A stretch of DNA of 46,435 bases from Muribaculaceae bacterium (GCA_009775375.1 VSPO01000010.1:1-46435), one strand, 5' to 3'. Positions 24,139 to 34,217 are shown, counted from the first letter of the stretch. Translations and numbers: made by a program. The notes: generated by a model not told the origin, from the letters alone.

Positions 24139-27100
24139 ATGAAATTTTCAACTATAAAACTGGCGAGGGGTCTCTGCATAGCCGCCCTCGCCGCCCTATC
24201 ACTTTCAGCCACCGCCGAACGGCGTTGGCTGATTACGCATCATTCCCAACTATCCACAAACAAACCTATAAGCTCTGAAGATAAAATTGATATCTACCAC
24301 GAGCTACCAAATGGGGAGAAACGATATTATCACGTCAACCGAATTGGTCTGACTGACGGCGACCCTGTTAAGGACGATGCTCTGACTAAAGAGGAGCGCG
24401 AAATGGGAGGCACAGAGGGCCAACGCTGGGAATCGTGGGACGACCCAAACGCCTCTGAACGCAACTTCCTGCAGGTGGAGCTCAAAAAGCAACTGAATGA
24501 GCTTATCTCCCCGGAGGAGACTCTCGTGGTCTACACGAAGCGTCACGCCCGAAGCGGACACGGACATCCCACGGGTTTTGAAATCCGGGCAAGCGAGACA
24601 GGCAATGATTGGGACAATGCCCCCGTCATTGCCTATGCATATCTCATATACCGTGGCAACAACCGCAAAAACGACGGAGATGGAGCGACTGTAGACAACA
24701 ACTCCACCAAGGAATATTCCGCACGTCTTGAAATTCCCGAAGATGAAAAAAAGAAGCCCTATAAATACCTACGCTTCTACGTGACGGCCAACAACACCAA
24801 GAACCGCGTGACCGACACGGACGGCAACCTCACCGACCGACGCACCATGAAGCTATTGAGCTTCAACGTAATGGCCCTCGGCCCGGACGACAACTACTCC
24901 GACATCCTCGTAGACCGTTTCCACCTCCTGACCGACTACTCCTACAAATACTACAACTACGACTTCGTCAACACCCTCGGCATCTTCGAACCCCGCAACC
25001 GCAAATCAAAAGTATACTACGGCGGAGACAAATTGCTTGACTACGACATCACAGGCTATACAAAATGGCCCGGAGAGTCCGGTTCCCCCTGGACCGATGC
25101 CGGCGACAGCATCTACTGGAACAAAGACGTTGAATTTCTGAAAAATATCAACGTCAAAATGCCTGTCTATAAAAAGACCACGCACAAGGACGATATACGT
25201 ATATCGGAAAATTCCACGGTTCCGGAAACACAAAGCCCTAACTGGCGTCAGCCGGTGCATGAAGTGGAACACGTGCTTTACGCCATCCCCGGCGACCCCA
25301 TCGCACTCTATCCCTTCTATGAATTCGGCGATCCACATCCAAGTACCGGCACTCCCAATACTCGCTACCATAACACCTTCATCCACTGGTATAACTACCG
25401 AACAGGAGGCAACGTAAAAGAGGAAAATGGCACGCGTTTACTCGATTTCCTCGTCGACCCATCCATTGTCTGCAAATCAGCGAACTACGGCTTTTACACC
25501 GGCCTCAACATCTCCGGATACACCAAATTTGACTCGACCGACCAAAAAGAGCCTCCCACGGAATCAAATATCATCAGCATATCCTCCGTTGATGAATTAA
25601 TCGCTTTCCAACAGAAACTCAACAGCGGAGAATACTCCAATATCCAAAAAGGTCTCCAAGTCACACTCGACCCGACTCAAGTCTATGATTTCACCGGAAA
25701 AGATTTCGAGCCGATAGGGACAACCGAGCATCCTTTCATAGGCACATTCAACGGACAAGGAGCCACAATCTCCAACCTTGTCATCAATAGACCGGAAGAC
25801 AGTCATATCGGCCTGTTTGGGCATTTGAAATCCGACTATAAGAATAATGTCGGAATAAACTCTGTTATATTAAATATCAATCTTGACAATTCCTGTCGCT
25901 TAATAGGCAAACAATATATCGGTTTAGTGGCAAAGGCTTCCATTGGATGGAATTTAAATGTCACAATCGAGAACGTCGTCACCCAAGCGACACTTGAATC
26001 CCAAATGACAGGAACGAACCAATGGGGAAACAAACCATATATAGCAGGATTGATTGCCACAGCCGAAGGTCAAGGCACAATCATAAAAGATTGTGTCGTT
26101 GCCGGGAAAATCATTGCTGAAAACAATATAAATATTATCGGTAATTTGAATAACGGCAATATCTCCAATTGCATTTCAACAGCTACGATTGAAGCAAAAT
26201 CCGACACCCCCTTAATCCTCTTCGCATATCCAAATGAAGATTGGGCTAAGGATATATTTTCCAACTGTTTCTCCACATATGCAAATCCCAACGACAAAAC
26301 AAAACGAGGACTGAACGAATTGAGAAATGACGAAAATGGTTACTATTTCGAAAATCCTGATTCCAAAGTAAAAACCTACGTAAATTCGCAAGATTTTGCC
26401 CAACTCCTCGGCAGCGAATGGATTTTCAGCGATGGCATGGAATTCCCCATGCCGTTTGCAAACGCACGTCCCTCACTCCCTGATCCCGATGTGCCTAATG
26501 TAAACCTTGACGATGTGCCGGGACTGAAGGCTATCGAGCAGAAAATTTATGGACAAAAGCCTTCATACGGAATGCAGGAGAAACTATATGCCGGAAACGT
26601 CGCCACCTTCTTCTATCCCCGTCCTACAAATCCCGAGGGAAAGGGCATCATGACAGAGCTGCCTACCGCCCCAAACGGCACTTTCGGTAATACAGACTAT
26701 CTTATCGCCGCCGACATTGCCACCGTTTTCGCCGACGGGTCAGAAGGCAGCGAATATAACGTCGACGACTCCCAACGAAAAATCTATGAGCCAACCATCC
26801 TTTGGCGACACATCTTCCGCATAAAAGATGGAAAAGCATTCGCAGAGGAATTCTCAGGATCAGTGGAGAAAAATCGTGAATACGTCAGAAACAACCGACG
26901 GATCATTTCCACTCCGCTCTCTCAGGTATCTCAGGAAAATCCATTCCAAATACGCCTCGACTGCCCGATTCCCGTAGAAGAGACCGGACAATATCCCTAC
27001 CCTTCCAAATATTACTATAAAATCTCCGACACCGACTATCGTCGCGTCAGAAGCAGCGAAATCTACGTCTTCAAATGGAACGAGGCAACCGGGGATTTCG

Positions 27101-30100
27101 ATAAAACCCCCACCGAGGAAGTGACTTTCAAGTCGGACTATGCCTTCAAGGGGATGGGAAGCCGCACATTTGAGAACACCATCTACAACATCTGCGGAGC
27201 CGGTGGAAATTACAACCGTTACCTCGTATGCCAATCCGCGAAAGAGGGACGCTACCTCGTGCGACTCATCGGAAAGGACATCAACGGAGATAAAATCGAA
27301 ATCTATAAGGCCAAAGATCCCAACAACAAGCATCTAATCCTTCAGGAATTCGACATAACGTTCCTTCCCAATGAGCAAGGACATATGGACGCATTCGCCG
27401 ACGGAGAGGCAAAAGACAAGCAAATGAACGAAAACTTCGGTCTGCCCAACGCCAAAATCGATTATGACGAATACGACCAACTTTTGATAAAGAAAACGCA
27501 AGGCAAACTCGGAGTGGAGGACCCCGACGATTATTTCCTCTCAATGTCTGAGGGGAAGCAACTCTACAAATGGCCTTACGTATGGGATCATTCTTCATAC
27601 GGTTTTGGCTACTCCATGAACAAGCAGAGCGACCAACAAGCCTACAACTACAACATCTACAAAATTGCCAACAACTCCGATGTATGTCCCTGGTCAAACA
27701 CTGCCACAGATGTCAAGGACGTCAAATACAAAAAATCTCCGGAAGACAACAAACAGGCCGGATTCTTCTACTACATGAACTCCTCGTCAGACCCCGGCGT
27801 GGCCGCACGTCTTGAACTCGAAGACCTATGCCCGGGATCTAAGATTTATATTTCTGCATACCTTAACGAGTTTTCCGGAGGTGAAGAAAAGGGCAACATG
27901 GTATTCAACTTCACCGCCGTCGGCAAAAACAAGGAGAGGGTGGTCATACAAAGTCTCGTCAGCGGCTATATCCCCAACACCGGGGAATGGAACCACGTCT
28001 ATTTCGAATTCATGCCCGACCTCGACAAGAAGAAATATGCAGAAGGAGTGCTCGGCGGAGTCGACCACTATGAAATCGAGCTTGACAACAACTGCAAAAG
28101 TTCCGAACAGGCCGACTATGCCGTAGACGACATCAAGATCTACGTGGTGCAGCCGCAGGTGTTCGCCAAGCAGATGCAGCCCCTTTGCGAGGCTATGGTG
28201 CAGACCCCGGTGAAGATCCAGCTGCCTTTCGAGCCGCTTCTTGCGTCGCTGGGATATAACGAGGTGACGGAAACGTCGGCCCATCGGATGAAGGCAATGA
28301 GCTCCCCCTACTACATGAAGGAGACACGCGCCAACAATGAGCAGAACGACAATCTGAGGGTGTATTACTGCTTCGTTGACAAAGCAAAGTTTGACAAACT
28401 CTACAGCAAAGTTGGCTATGAGCAGGCTTTCAACGAAGCAAGACTGAAATATCAATACGACCTTACAAACGAAAGCCACGAGCAGACTTTCGGCGTGATC
28501 AAATTCAGCAACCTCTTCTCCGGCAACACCCCATATCCCGGAAATCCGGCTGACGTTGCAGCCGCCTTGAAGATGAAGGGAACCGTCTACGCCGAAACCC
28601 AGGACGGCGTCCGCTATCTGACTTTGATAACCGTGCCCGAGAAAGGAGACAAAGATCTGTTCATACCCGGAGAGCAGTATTACATCGCCCTATACATCAA
28701 CGACATCGAAGGGATATCTCCCGGGGCTCATGAATTCGACATCCTCAACCGATGCTCCCATACCAGCGAATTCACCGTAGAATCCGCCAATACCATTATC
28801 ATCACCAACGACAACGGCAACGTTACATTGCCGAACGACACTTACTGTCTCGGCTCGTCGCCCACCGTGGAGATAATACTCAGCAACATAAAAAAGCCTC
28901 TCGATGGGGGCGGCTACGAGCATTTGGAGAACGGAAAACTTGACTGGTATGCCGGAACTCTCAACCAATTCAATGAGGAGAAATCATCAAACGGCGAGTA
29001 CCTACAAGAGGCATTGATGAAGCTAAGAGAAATCAATGACGAGCCCCTTACAGTAGAAGGGCTGAATGACATTGCCACGGATGAGAACTTTACCAAGTCA
29101 ATGAAGGAGATGATTAAAAAGCTTATGCAAACCACCTACAAGGATGGACGCAAAAAGCTTGAGCTCGGAAAACCATCACACACATTCCCCGAACTGCAAG
29201 CCTCGGCAACCGACTCCCTCAACTATGCCGTGGCAATTCCCGTGATTCCTTTGGAATATCAGAATCAGGAAGGGCAGGACGTGCAGTATTGCGGTTCGCC
29301 CATGGAGATTCGCCTTAAGGCCAGTGCAAACGCCCCCGGCATGTTCCACGGTCTTCAGATTGATTATCCGGAGGAGATGGTCGACGTGCCTGTCAGAATC
29401 GGTCTCAATCAGATTCGTGCCGCGCAGACTGAAGACAACACCCTTCGCATTCCGCTCGTAGAAGTCAGCAGCCCCACCACCCACGCCACAGGCATAAAGC
29501 TCCGCGAAGGCACAGCTAATGAAAAGCTGACAGGAAAGGAAGTGCTACTCATCCAGACCGACGACAGCCGTTATTCCGACTTGGCCCTGACCGGAGTCCC
29601 TGAGACTGATCACGACGCTGCCGCCACAACAACCAAAGCCAATGACGCCTTCGAATATCATGGCATTTTCCCTATCGTCGGAAAGATTGTCAGAATCGAC
29701 GCCCGGAAGGCCACCAAAGATGAATACGTGCCAAGCAATGCCTTCTACGTGCAATTCGACAGCCGGTTTGAATTCCGCGAGGGCTACACATACATCCTCA
29801 AATTCGACATCGAAGAAGATGGTCCCGACGGATTCCAGACTATGGCTTGTCCGGGGCAGCATGTGTTTACGATCAAGGTTGTGCCGGAGTATCTGGTTTG
29901 GAACGGGGATACGGATAACCGCAACTGGAATAATGACGACAACTGGAGCCGTGTCGCTCCGGAGGATATTTATCCGGATATGCACAGCGATGAGCTCGCT
30001 CTCTCAGGCACTTCAATTGCCGAGGATGAGCGTCGGAATTTCACGACTGGTGAGACCACGGATGTAAACGAGCCTACGCAGAACACCAACCGCCATGCGT

Positions 30101-32007
30101 TCGCCCCGATGGAGTTTACGAAAGTGATCATCGATTCCAAGGGTCGCGAAGCAACCGTCGACGGGCAGACCAAGAAGGCTTATTCCTACCCGAGCCTTTA
30201 CGAAATCAAGACCGAGACGGTGAACGGTATGCCGACAATAACCTCAGAGCCTCACTTCCCCGAAAAGATGCAATGGGCCAACCTCTCCGCCGACGGATAC
30301 ACTACCCCGACCGGCTTAGGCGACCCGACCGACTACATCCACTACGACATGGCTGCCACTACGCAAAACCTTACAGATTTCGGCTATGCCGACAAAGAGG
30401 GGGTCAAAGTGGCCGTGGCCATCAAACCCTGGTATGCCAACACCGCCGAACAGGTGCATTTCCGCACCGATTCACGGATTGACAAGCAGCAATGGTTGCG
30501 CTACGACAAAGCCTGGGTAGAGATGGAGATGGCCCCCGAAAGATGGTATCTCGCAGCCTCACCGCTGAAGCAGACCGTGGCCGGCGACATGTACCTCCCG
30601 ACAAGCGGTGCACGCCAAGTGACGCGACTGTTCACAGAGATCAACTTCGACCACAAGGCCGACAACACCGGGCTCAACAACCGCTTCGCCCCCGCCGTCT
30701 ATCAGCGCGGCTGGGACAAAGGCACCGCCACCGTCTACGAGCTTAAATCCAATTCTTCAGCGGAGACACGCAACGTGGCCGTCGCCCTCGACTGGAGCCA
30801 CGTCTACAACGAAGTGAAAGAGCCATACGAAGCCGGCATGGGCTACTCCATCAAGACCGACATCACGGAGGCTAAAGATTTCGATATGAACAAAGGCAAA
30901 GTCCTCTTCCGTTTCCCAAAAGCCGACAACGCCTATGAATACTGGGACATCACCGGCACAGACCACGACAACAACGTCGAAGGCGGCAACCTCGGAGATC
31001 GCACCGACCGCCATCGCCTGCAAGACGCAGCTATTGAAGCCAAGCTTGAGAATGGCGGCGGCAGCAAGTACTTCCTTGCCGGAAACCCCTACATGGCCAA
31101 CCTCGACATAACGAAATTCTTCGAAACCAACTCAGGCAAAATCCAGCCCAAGCTCTGGCTCATTGACGCCGACAAGCAGATAGCCGTAACCGTGAATGAA
31201 GACGGGACAGTGACCTCCAACGAGAACGAAAGCTTCGACGCCCTCGCTCCGATGCAGGGATTCTTCGTGGAAGCAGCGCAAGGCACCCGTGCAGCAAGCA
31301 ATCTGACGCTCTCCTTCAAGGCGGACATGACCTCCGTAAAGACAACCGCGACAGATAACCCCAAGACCCGCTCCGCATCAGCCGACGGCAACCTCCGCAT
31401 AACCCCTATGGCTGACGGACGCGAAGGCACCTCGGCTGTGGTTCGCCTCGACGCCACCGCCGACAAGGGTTATAACCCCGACGAAGACATGGTGCTCCTC
31501 GACGACCCGAAATGCGAGACGCCCCGCGCCTTCACCATCTCCGGCAACAAGGCAGCCCTCATCAACGCCACTGACAACGCCGACGGCATGGAAATCGGAG
31601 TCATCGCCCCTAAAGGCACCGCCACGAAGCTCGTCATCGACAACACAGCCGACTTCTCCCACCTCCTGCTCCTCGACACCGCCACCGGAGAGACCACACC
31701 TCTCCACGACGGCATGACCCTGCAGGCGACAGGGAGCGTGGCAGGACGATTCTTCCTCGTAGGAAGCACCTCCACCCCCAAGGCCGAACTGCTCGGCCTG
31801 CGCCTCACCATCAAAGGCAACGACGTGACCGTCATCGCCCCCAACGCCGAGACCGGCCTTGAGGTAGCGGCCTTCACCCCCGACGGCATGAAGACAGCCG
31901 CCGTGGAATGCGACGGCGAAGTCACCCTCACCCTCGAAAAGGGCGTCTACATAATCACGGCGCGCGCCTCCGACGGCTACACGCTCCGCAAGAAAATAAT
32001 CATCTGA
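24139..32007 (+). CDS. giant secreted adhesin (2622 residues) of the fimbrial locus, type IX-like C-terminus
   Basis: The signal peptide (about 1-25, SLSATA-ER) has no lipobox. ATG 24139 starts it; the in-frame ATG at 24064 lies in the pyrimidine tract. Visible parts are: a discoidin-like region (about 150-270: YKYLRFYVTANN, KLLSFNVMALGP); GLUG-like motifs (about 500-620: PFIGTFNGQGATISNLVI, HIGLFGHL); a jelly-roll-like segment ending ADYAVDDIKIYV (about 1141-1336); a WNGDTDNRNWNNDDNW motif (about 1920-1938); a GNPYMANLDITKFF region (about 2315); and a C-terminal LEKGVYIITARASDGYTLRK plus KIII (2600-2622). The last resembles the sorting domain of type IX secretion substrates. P. gingivalis Mfa5, the large tip component of the Mfa1 fimbria, is likewise a non-lipoprotein type IX substrate encoded at the end of its operon, so a tip adhesin role is inferred. 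Codon use shifts several times along the gene. Confidence 0.8.
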   Translation: MKFSTIKLARGLCIAALAALSLSATAERRWLITHHSQLSTNKPISSEDKIDIYHELPNGEKRYYHVNRIGLTDGDPVKDDALTKEEREMGGTEGQRWESWDDPNASERNFLQVELKKQLNELISPEETLVVYTKRHARSGHGHPTGFEIRASETGNDWDNAPVIAYAYLIYRGNNRKNDGDGATVDNNSTKEYSARLEIPEDEKKKPYKYLRFYVTANNTKNRVTDTDGNLTDRRTMKLLSFNVMALGPDDNYSDILVDRFHLLTDYSYKYYNYDFVNTLGIFEPRNRKSKVYYGGDKLLDYDITGYTKWPGESGSPWTDAGDSIYWNKDVEFLKNINVKMPVYKKTTHKDDIRISENSTVPETQSPNWRQPVHEVEHVLYAIPGDPIALYPFYEFGDPHPSTGTPNTRYHNTFIHWYNYRTGGNVKEENGTRLLDFLVDPSIVCKSANYGFYTGLNISGYTKFDSTDQKEPPTESNIISISSVDELIAFQQKLNSGEYSNIQKGLQVTLDPTQVYDFTGKDFEPIGTTEHPFIGTFNGQGATISNLVINRPEDSHIGLFGHLKSDYKNNVGINSVILNINLDNSCRLIGKQYIGLVAKASIGWNLNVTIENVVTQATLESQMTGTNQWGNKPYIAGLIATAEGQGTIIKDCVVAGKIIAENNINIIGNLNNGNISNCISTATIEAKSDTPLILFAYPNEDWAKDIFSNCFSTYANPNDKTKRGLNELRNDENGYYFENPDSKVKTYVNSQDFAQLLGSEWIFSDGMEFPMPFANARPSLPDPDVPNVNLDDVPGLKAIEQKIYGQKPSYGMQEKLYAGNVATFFYPRPTNPEGKGIMTELPTAPNGTFGNTDYLIAADIATVFADGSEGSEYNVDDSQRKIYEPTILWRHIFRIKDGKAFAEEFSGSVEKNREYVRNNRRIISTPLSQVSQENPFQIRLDCPIPVEETGQYPYPSKYYYKISDTDYRRVRSSEIYVFKWNEATGDFDKTPTEEVTFKSDYAFKGMGSRTFENTIYNICGAGGNYNRYLVCQSAKEGRYLVRLIGKDINGDKIEIYKAKDPNNKHLILQEFDITFLPNEQGHMDAFADGEAKDKQMNENFGLPNAKIDYDEYDQLLIKKTQGKLGVEDPDDYFLSMSEGKQLYKWPYVWDHSSYGFGYSMNKQSDQQAYNYNIYKIANNSDVCPWSNTATDVKDVKYKKSPEDNKQAGFFYYMNSSSDPGVAARLELEDLCPGSKIYISAYLNEFSGGEEKGNMVFNFTAVGKNKERVVIQSLVSGYIPNTGEWNHVYFEFMPDLDKKKYAEGVLGGVDHYEIELDNNCKSSEQADYAVDDIKIYVVQPQVFAKQMQPLCEAMVQTPVKIQLPFEPLLASLGYNEVTETSAHRMKAMSSPYYMKETRANNEQNDNLRVYYCFVDKAKFDKLYSKVGYEQAFNEARLKYQYDLTNESHEQTFGVIKFSNLFSGNTPYPGNPADVAAALKMKGTVYAETQDGVRYLTLITVPEKGDKDLFIPGEQYYIALYINDIEGISPGAHEFDILNRCSHTSEFTVESANTIIITNDNGNVTLPNDTYCLGSSPTVEIILSNIKKPLDGGGYEHLENGKLDWYAGTLNQFNEEKSSNGEYLQEALMKLREINDEPLTVEGLNDIATDENFTKSMKEMIKKLMQTTYKDGRKKLELGKPSHTFPELQASATDSLNYAVAIPVIPLEYQNQEGQDVQYCGSPMEIRLKASANAPGMFHGLQIDYPEEMVDVPVRIGLNQIRAAQTEDNTLRIPLVEVSSPTTHATGIKLREGTANEKLTGKEVLLIQTDDSRYSDLALTGVPETDHDAAATTTKANDAFEYHGIFPIVGKIVRIDARKATKDEYVPSNAFYVQFDSRFEFREGYTYILKFDIEEDGPDGFQTMACPGQHVFTIKVVPEYLVWNGDTDNRNWNNDDNWSRVAPEDIYPDMHSDELALSGTSIAEDERRNFTTGETTDVNEPTQNTNRHAFAPMEFTKVIIDSKGREATVDGQTKKAYSYPSLYEIKTETVNGMPTITSEPHFPEKMQWANLSADGYTTPTGLGDPTDYIHYDMAATTQNLTDFGYADKEGVKVAVAIKPWYANTAEQVHFRTDSRIDKQQWLRYDKAWVEMEMAPERWYLAASPLKQTVAGDMYLPTSGARQVTRLFTEINFDHKADNTGLNNRFAPAVYQRGWDKGTATVYELKSNSSAETRNVAVALDWSHVYNEVKEPYEAGMGYSIKTDITEAKDFDMNKGKVLFRFPKADNAYEYWDITGTDHDNNVEGGNLGDRTDRHRLQDAAIEAKLENGGGSKYFLAGNPYMANLDITKFFETNSGKIQPKLWLIDADKQIAVTVNEDGTVTSNENESFDALAPMQGFFVEAAQGTRAASNLTLSFKADMTSVKTTATDNPKTRSASADGNLRITPMADGREGTSAVVRLDATADKGYNPDEDMVLLDDPKCETPRAFTISGNKAALINATDNADGMEIGVIAPKGTATKLVIDNTADFSHLLLLDTATGETTPLHDGMTLQATGSVAGRFFLVGSTSTPKAELLGLRLTIKGNDVTVIAPNAETGLEVAAFTPDGMKTAAVECDGEVTLTLEKGVYIITARASDGYTLRKKIII

Positions 32008-32015
32008 AAACGATA

Positions 32016-32408
32016 ATGAGATTCATACTATCAATCGCCACGGCAATCGCCCTGTCCTCCGCTTTCATCGCGAAAGCGGAGGGCCCGCGGTTGCAGCTGC
32101 TCGACAAGGAGCTCGACTTAGGCAGTTTCAGCAAATTCAATCCCAAGTCGGGCACGATCAGATACAAAAACGTAGGCGACTCCGCCCTCGTGATCCTGCG
32201 CGTAACCGCCGACTGCGGATGCACCGGCGTCAGATACTCACGCGAACCGCTCCCCCCCGACAGCATCGGGGAGATAAGAGTCACCTTCGACGGCAACGGC
32301 CGCCCGGAGGGGAAGTTCAGGAAAATGATCCGCATACGCAGCAACTCCGACAACGGCACGGAAGCCGCCTTCATCACCGGCCACATAAAACGTTCGCTCG
32401 TCAGATAG
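32016..32408 (+). CDS. DUF1573 domain protein, exported
   Basis: A 130-residue protein with signal peptide (about 1-20) and a single DUF1573 domain (LDLGSFSKFNPKSGTIRYKN, then VTADCGCTGVRYSREPLPP), including the characteristic Cys67-x-Cys69. The fold is Ig/MSP-like and occurs in many Bacteroidota exported proteins; a specific function is not known. It starts 8 bp after the giant adhesin stop and is therefore probably in the fimbrial operon, possibly as a periplasmic helper. ATG 32016 is chosen because it begins the signal peptide. Its stop lies 5 bp from the end of the convergent glycosyltransferase gene. Confidence 0.85.
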   Translation: MRFILSIATAIALSSAFIAKAEGPRLQLLDKELDLGSFSKFNPKSGTIRYKNVGDSALVILRVTADCGCTGVRYSREPLPPDSIGEIRVTFDGNGRPEGKFRKMIRIRSNSDNGTEAAFITGHIKRSLVR

Positions 32409-32413
32409 CAAAG

Positions 32414-33682
32414 TCAGATCATCTCAAGATAGGCGCGCGCCACGGCGGAATAGGAGAACCTGGCGCGGACGCTCTCGCGCATCCGGGTCCGCATACGGGC
32501 AAACTCCTCAGGATTCTCCACTATTCCGGCAGCCCAGACCAACCCATCCGCAAGATGCGCCGCCGCCAACTTGACATTATCGGAATAAGAGGCCAGATAG
32601 CCAGTCTGCTCATGATCAACAATATCGCCCTGCCCCCCTTGGTCGAAGCTGACAGGGATGCAGCCGTAGGCCTGGGCCTCCACGAGAGTGCCGGGAAGAG
32701 TCTCATAGCTCGAAGCCGATACAAGCACATCGGCATTCTCATACACGTCCCTCACATTTTCCTCCCCCTTCACCATCCCAAGATGGCGATGGGGGATTCC
32801 CATCCCCTGAAGACTCTTCCCGTCTTTCACGCCTCCGAAGGTGGTCAGTTCCATCCTTTGGGCAAGACCGGGATATTTATCCGCGATTATCTTCGTGGCC
32901 TCCACAAGCACCGGAAGCCCCTTGATCGGGTCGTCGAGACGCGCCGCCCCAATCAGCAACCTGATTTTGCCATCCCCGGCCGGCTTTCTCCCCTCCCCGG
33001 AGGAGGCAATCGCCATGTCGATATTGAAAGCATTCGGAATCACCCTCACGTCGGCATCGCGAAGCAGCGACGACTGCCGCGCCTTCCCCTCCAGCCACCG
33101 GCTGACCGCCACAAACCGTAGCCGCTCCGGCAAACCGTAGAGCTTCCTCTTACTCCGCCACACGCGCCGCGAAAGATCCGATCTGCCGCCAAGCCTGCCG
33201 AGCAACGGACAGCAACCGCACTCCTTCTCGAAGCCACGGCACTCCGCAGCGTGATGGCAGACCCCGGTCATGCACCACATATCATGCATCGTCCACGCCA
33301 CAGGCTTCCCCATCTCCAAAATCCTCCTCACCCCTCGGAGCGAAAGCATACCCTGATTCACCCAGTTGAGCAAAACCAGATCGGCCCCCTTCACGAGGGG
33401 ATGCTCCCAAAGCGGAAGCCCGTCGGAAGCCGTGTCGATTTTGAAAAGCGTCTTCCTGCTGAGTCCGTTTGCAAGGAAAATCTTCAGCCTCTCCGCCAGA
33501 AAAGGGATCATCTCCTTCTCCGGCGGCGCAGCCACCTCCACAAAGGGGGAATCCGTCAGTTTCTCCACGACAAGCATCCTCGCGTCGGCACCCTCCGCCC
33601 TCAAAGCCTCCATCAGCCGGCGGCTCACGACAGCCGCCCCGCCCGTGGAGTCGCTCTTATTTATTATCAATATCTTTTTCAT
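32414..33682 (-). CDS. GT4-type glycosyltransferase
   Basis: A 422-residue cytoplasmic GT-B glycosyltransferase. The N-terminal domain opens KILIINKSDSTGGAAVVSRR. The C-terminal GT1/GT4 domain carries RLLIGAARLDDPIKGLPVLV (equivalent of the nucleotide-binding R/K-x4-G-K region) and DVLVSASSYETLPGTLVEAQ with the conserved acidic E-x7-E-like motif. A Cys-rich insertion (HDMWCMTGVCHHAAEC, then ECGCCP; Cys137, 142, 148, 155, 157, 158) is typical of one GT4 subgroup in Bacteroidales polysaccharide loci. Donor and acceptor cannot be read from sequence. Its start overlaps the end of folA by 26 bp, so the two are co-transcribed. It is isolated from any visible capsule cluster, apart from manC 2.5 kb away on the other strand. 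Confidence 0.88.
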   Translation of the reverse strand: MKKILIINKSDSTGGAAVVSRRLMEALRAEGADARMLVVEKLTDSPFVEVAAPPEKEMIPFLAERLKIFLANGLSRKTLFKIDTASDGLPLWEHPLVKGADLVLLNWVNQGMLSLRGVRRILEMGKPVAWTMHDMWCMTGVCHHAAECRGFEKECGCCPLLGRLGGRSDLSRRVWRSKRKLYGLPERLRFVAVSRWLEGKARQSSLLRDADVRVIPNAFNIDMAIASSGEGRKPAGDGKIRLLIGAARLDDPIKGLPVLVEATKIIADKYPGLAQRMELTTFGGVKDGKSLQGMGIPHRHLGMVKGEENVRDVYENADVLVSASSYETLPGTLVEAQAYGCIPVSFDQGGQGDIVDHEQTGYLASYSDNVKLAAAHLADGLVWAAGIVENPEEFARMRTRMRESVRARFSYSAVARAYLEMI

Positions 33683-34169
33683 ATCTCAGGAAGCGATAGG
33701 ATATTCCTTCATCTGTAGACTCGGAGGGAGACTCCTCCACGAGCCGCCATTCCTGACCGAGCGGCCAAGGAAAGCGGGCGTCGGCATCCGGGCAAGAGGC
33801 ATCGACCAGCGTCAGGTCGAGAGCAGAGGCAAGCGGAAACATCTCGCGATAAATCTGCTCCCCCCCGATTACAAAGGGGGTGACACCCGGCTCACGTTCC
33901 CCCGCCACGGCAAGGGCCTCCAACGGCGACACGGCCACCACCGCCCCCGGAGCGTCGTAGCCAGCGTCGCGGGTCACGACGATATTCAGCCTTCCAGGCA
34001 GCGGACGCTTCGGCAGCGACTCCCACGTCTTTCGGCCCATGATGAGCGGATGGCCCATCGTCATCTTCTTAAATCGGCGAAGATCGGCGGGGATGCGCCA
34101 TATCAGGGAGCCTTCGCGCCCGATCGCGCCGTCGTTTCCGACAGCCACTATAATCTCAAGTTGTCTCAT
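33657..34169 (-). CDS. folA: dihydrofolate reductase
   Basis: A 170-residue DHFR that reduces dihydrofolate to tetrahydrofolate with NADPH. The motifs are IIVAVGNDGAIGREGSLIWR, the substrate carboxylate Asp29 in IPADLRRFKK, MGHPLIMGRKTWESLP with the NADPH-binding GRKTWES, and FVIGGEQIYREM. The length is normal. ATG 34169 gives the canonical MRQLEIIVAVG; the longer in-frame start at 34271 runs across the promoter of the divergent transporter. It is usually next to thyA in Bacteroidales; here it is followed and overlapped by a glycosyltransferase. Confidence 0.96.
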   Translation of the reverse strand: MRQLEIIVAVGNDGAIGREGSLIWRIPADLRRFKKMTMGHPLIMGRKTWESLPKRPLPGRLNIVVTRDAGYDAPGAVVAVSPLEALAVAGEREPGVTPFVIGGEQIYREMFPLASALDLTLVDASCPDADARFPWPLGQEWRLVEESPSESTDEGISYRFLRYEKDIDNK

Positions 34170-34217
34170 ACAAAGTTCAGTTTCTTTCGTTTTAAACGCC
34201 GCCCAAGCGATAAAAAT

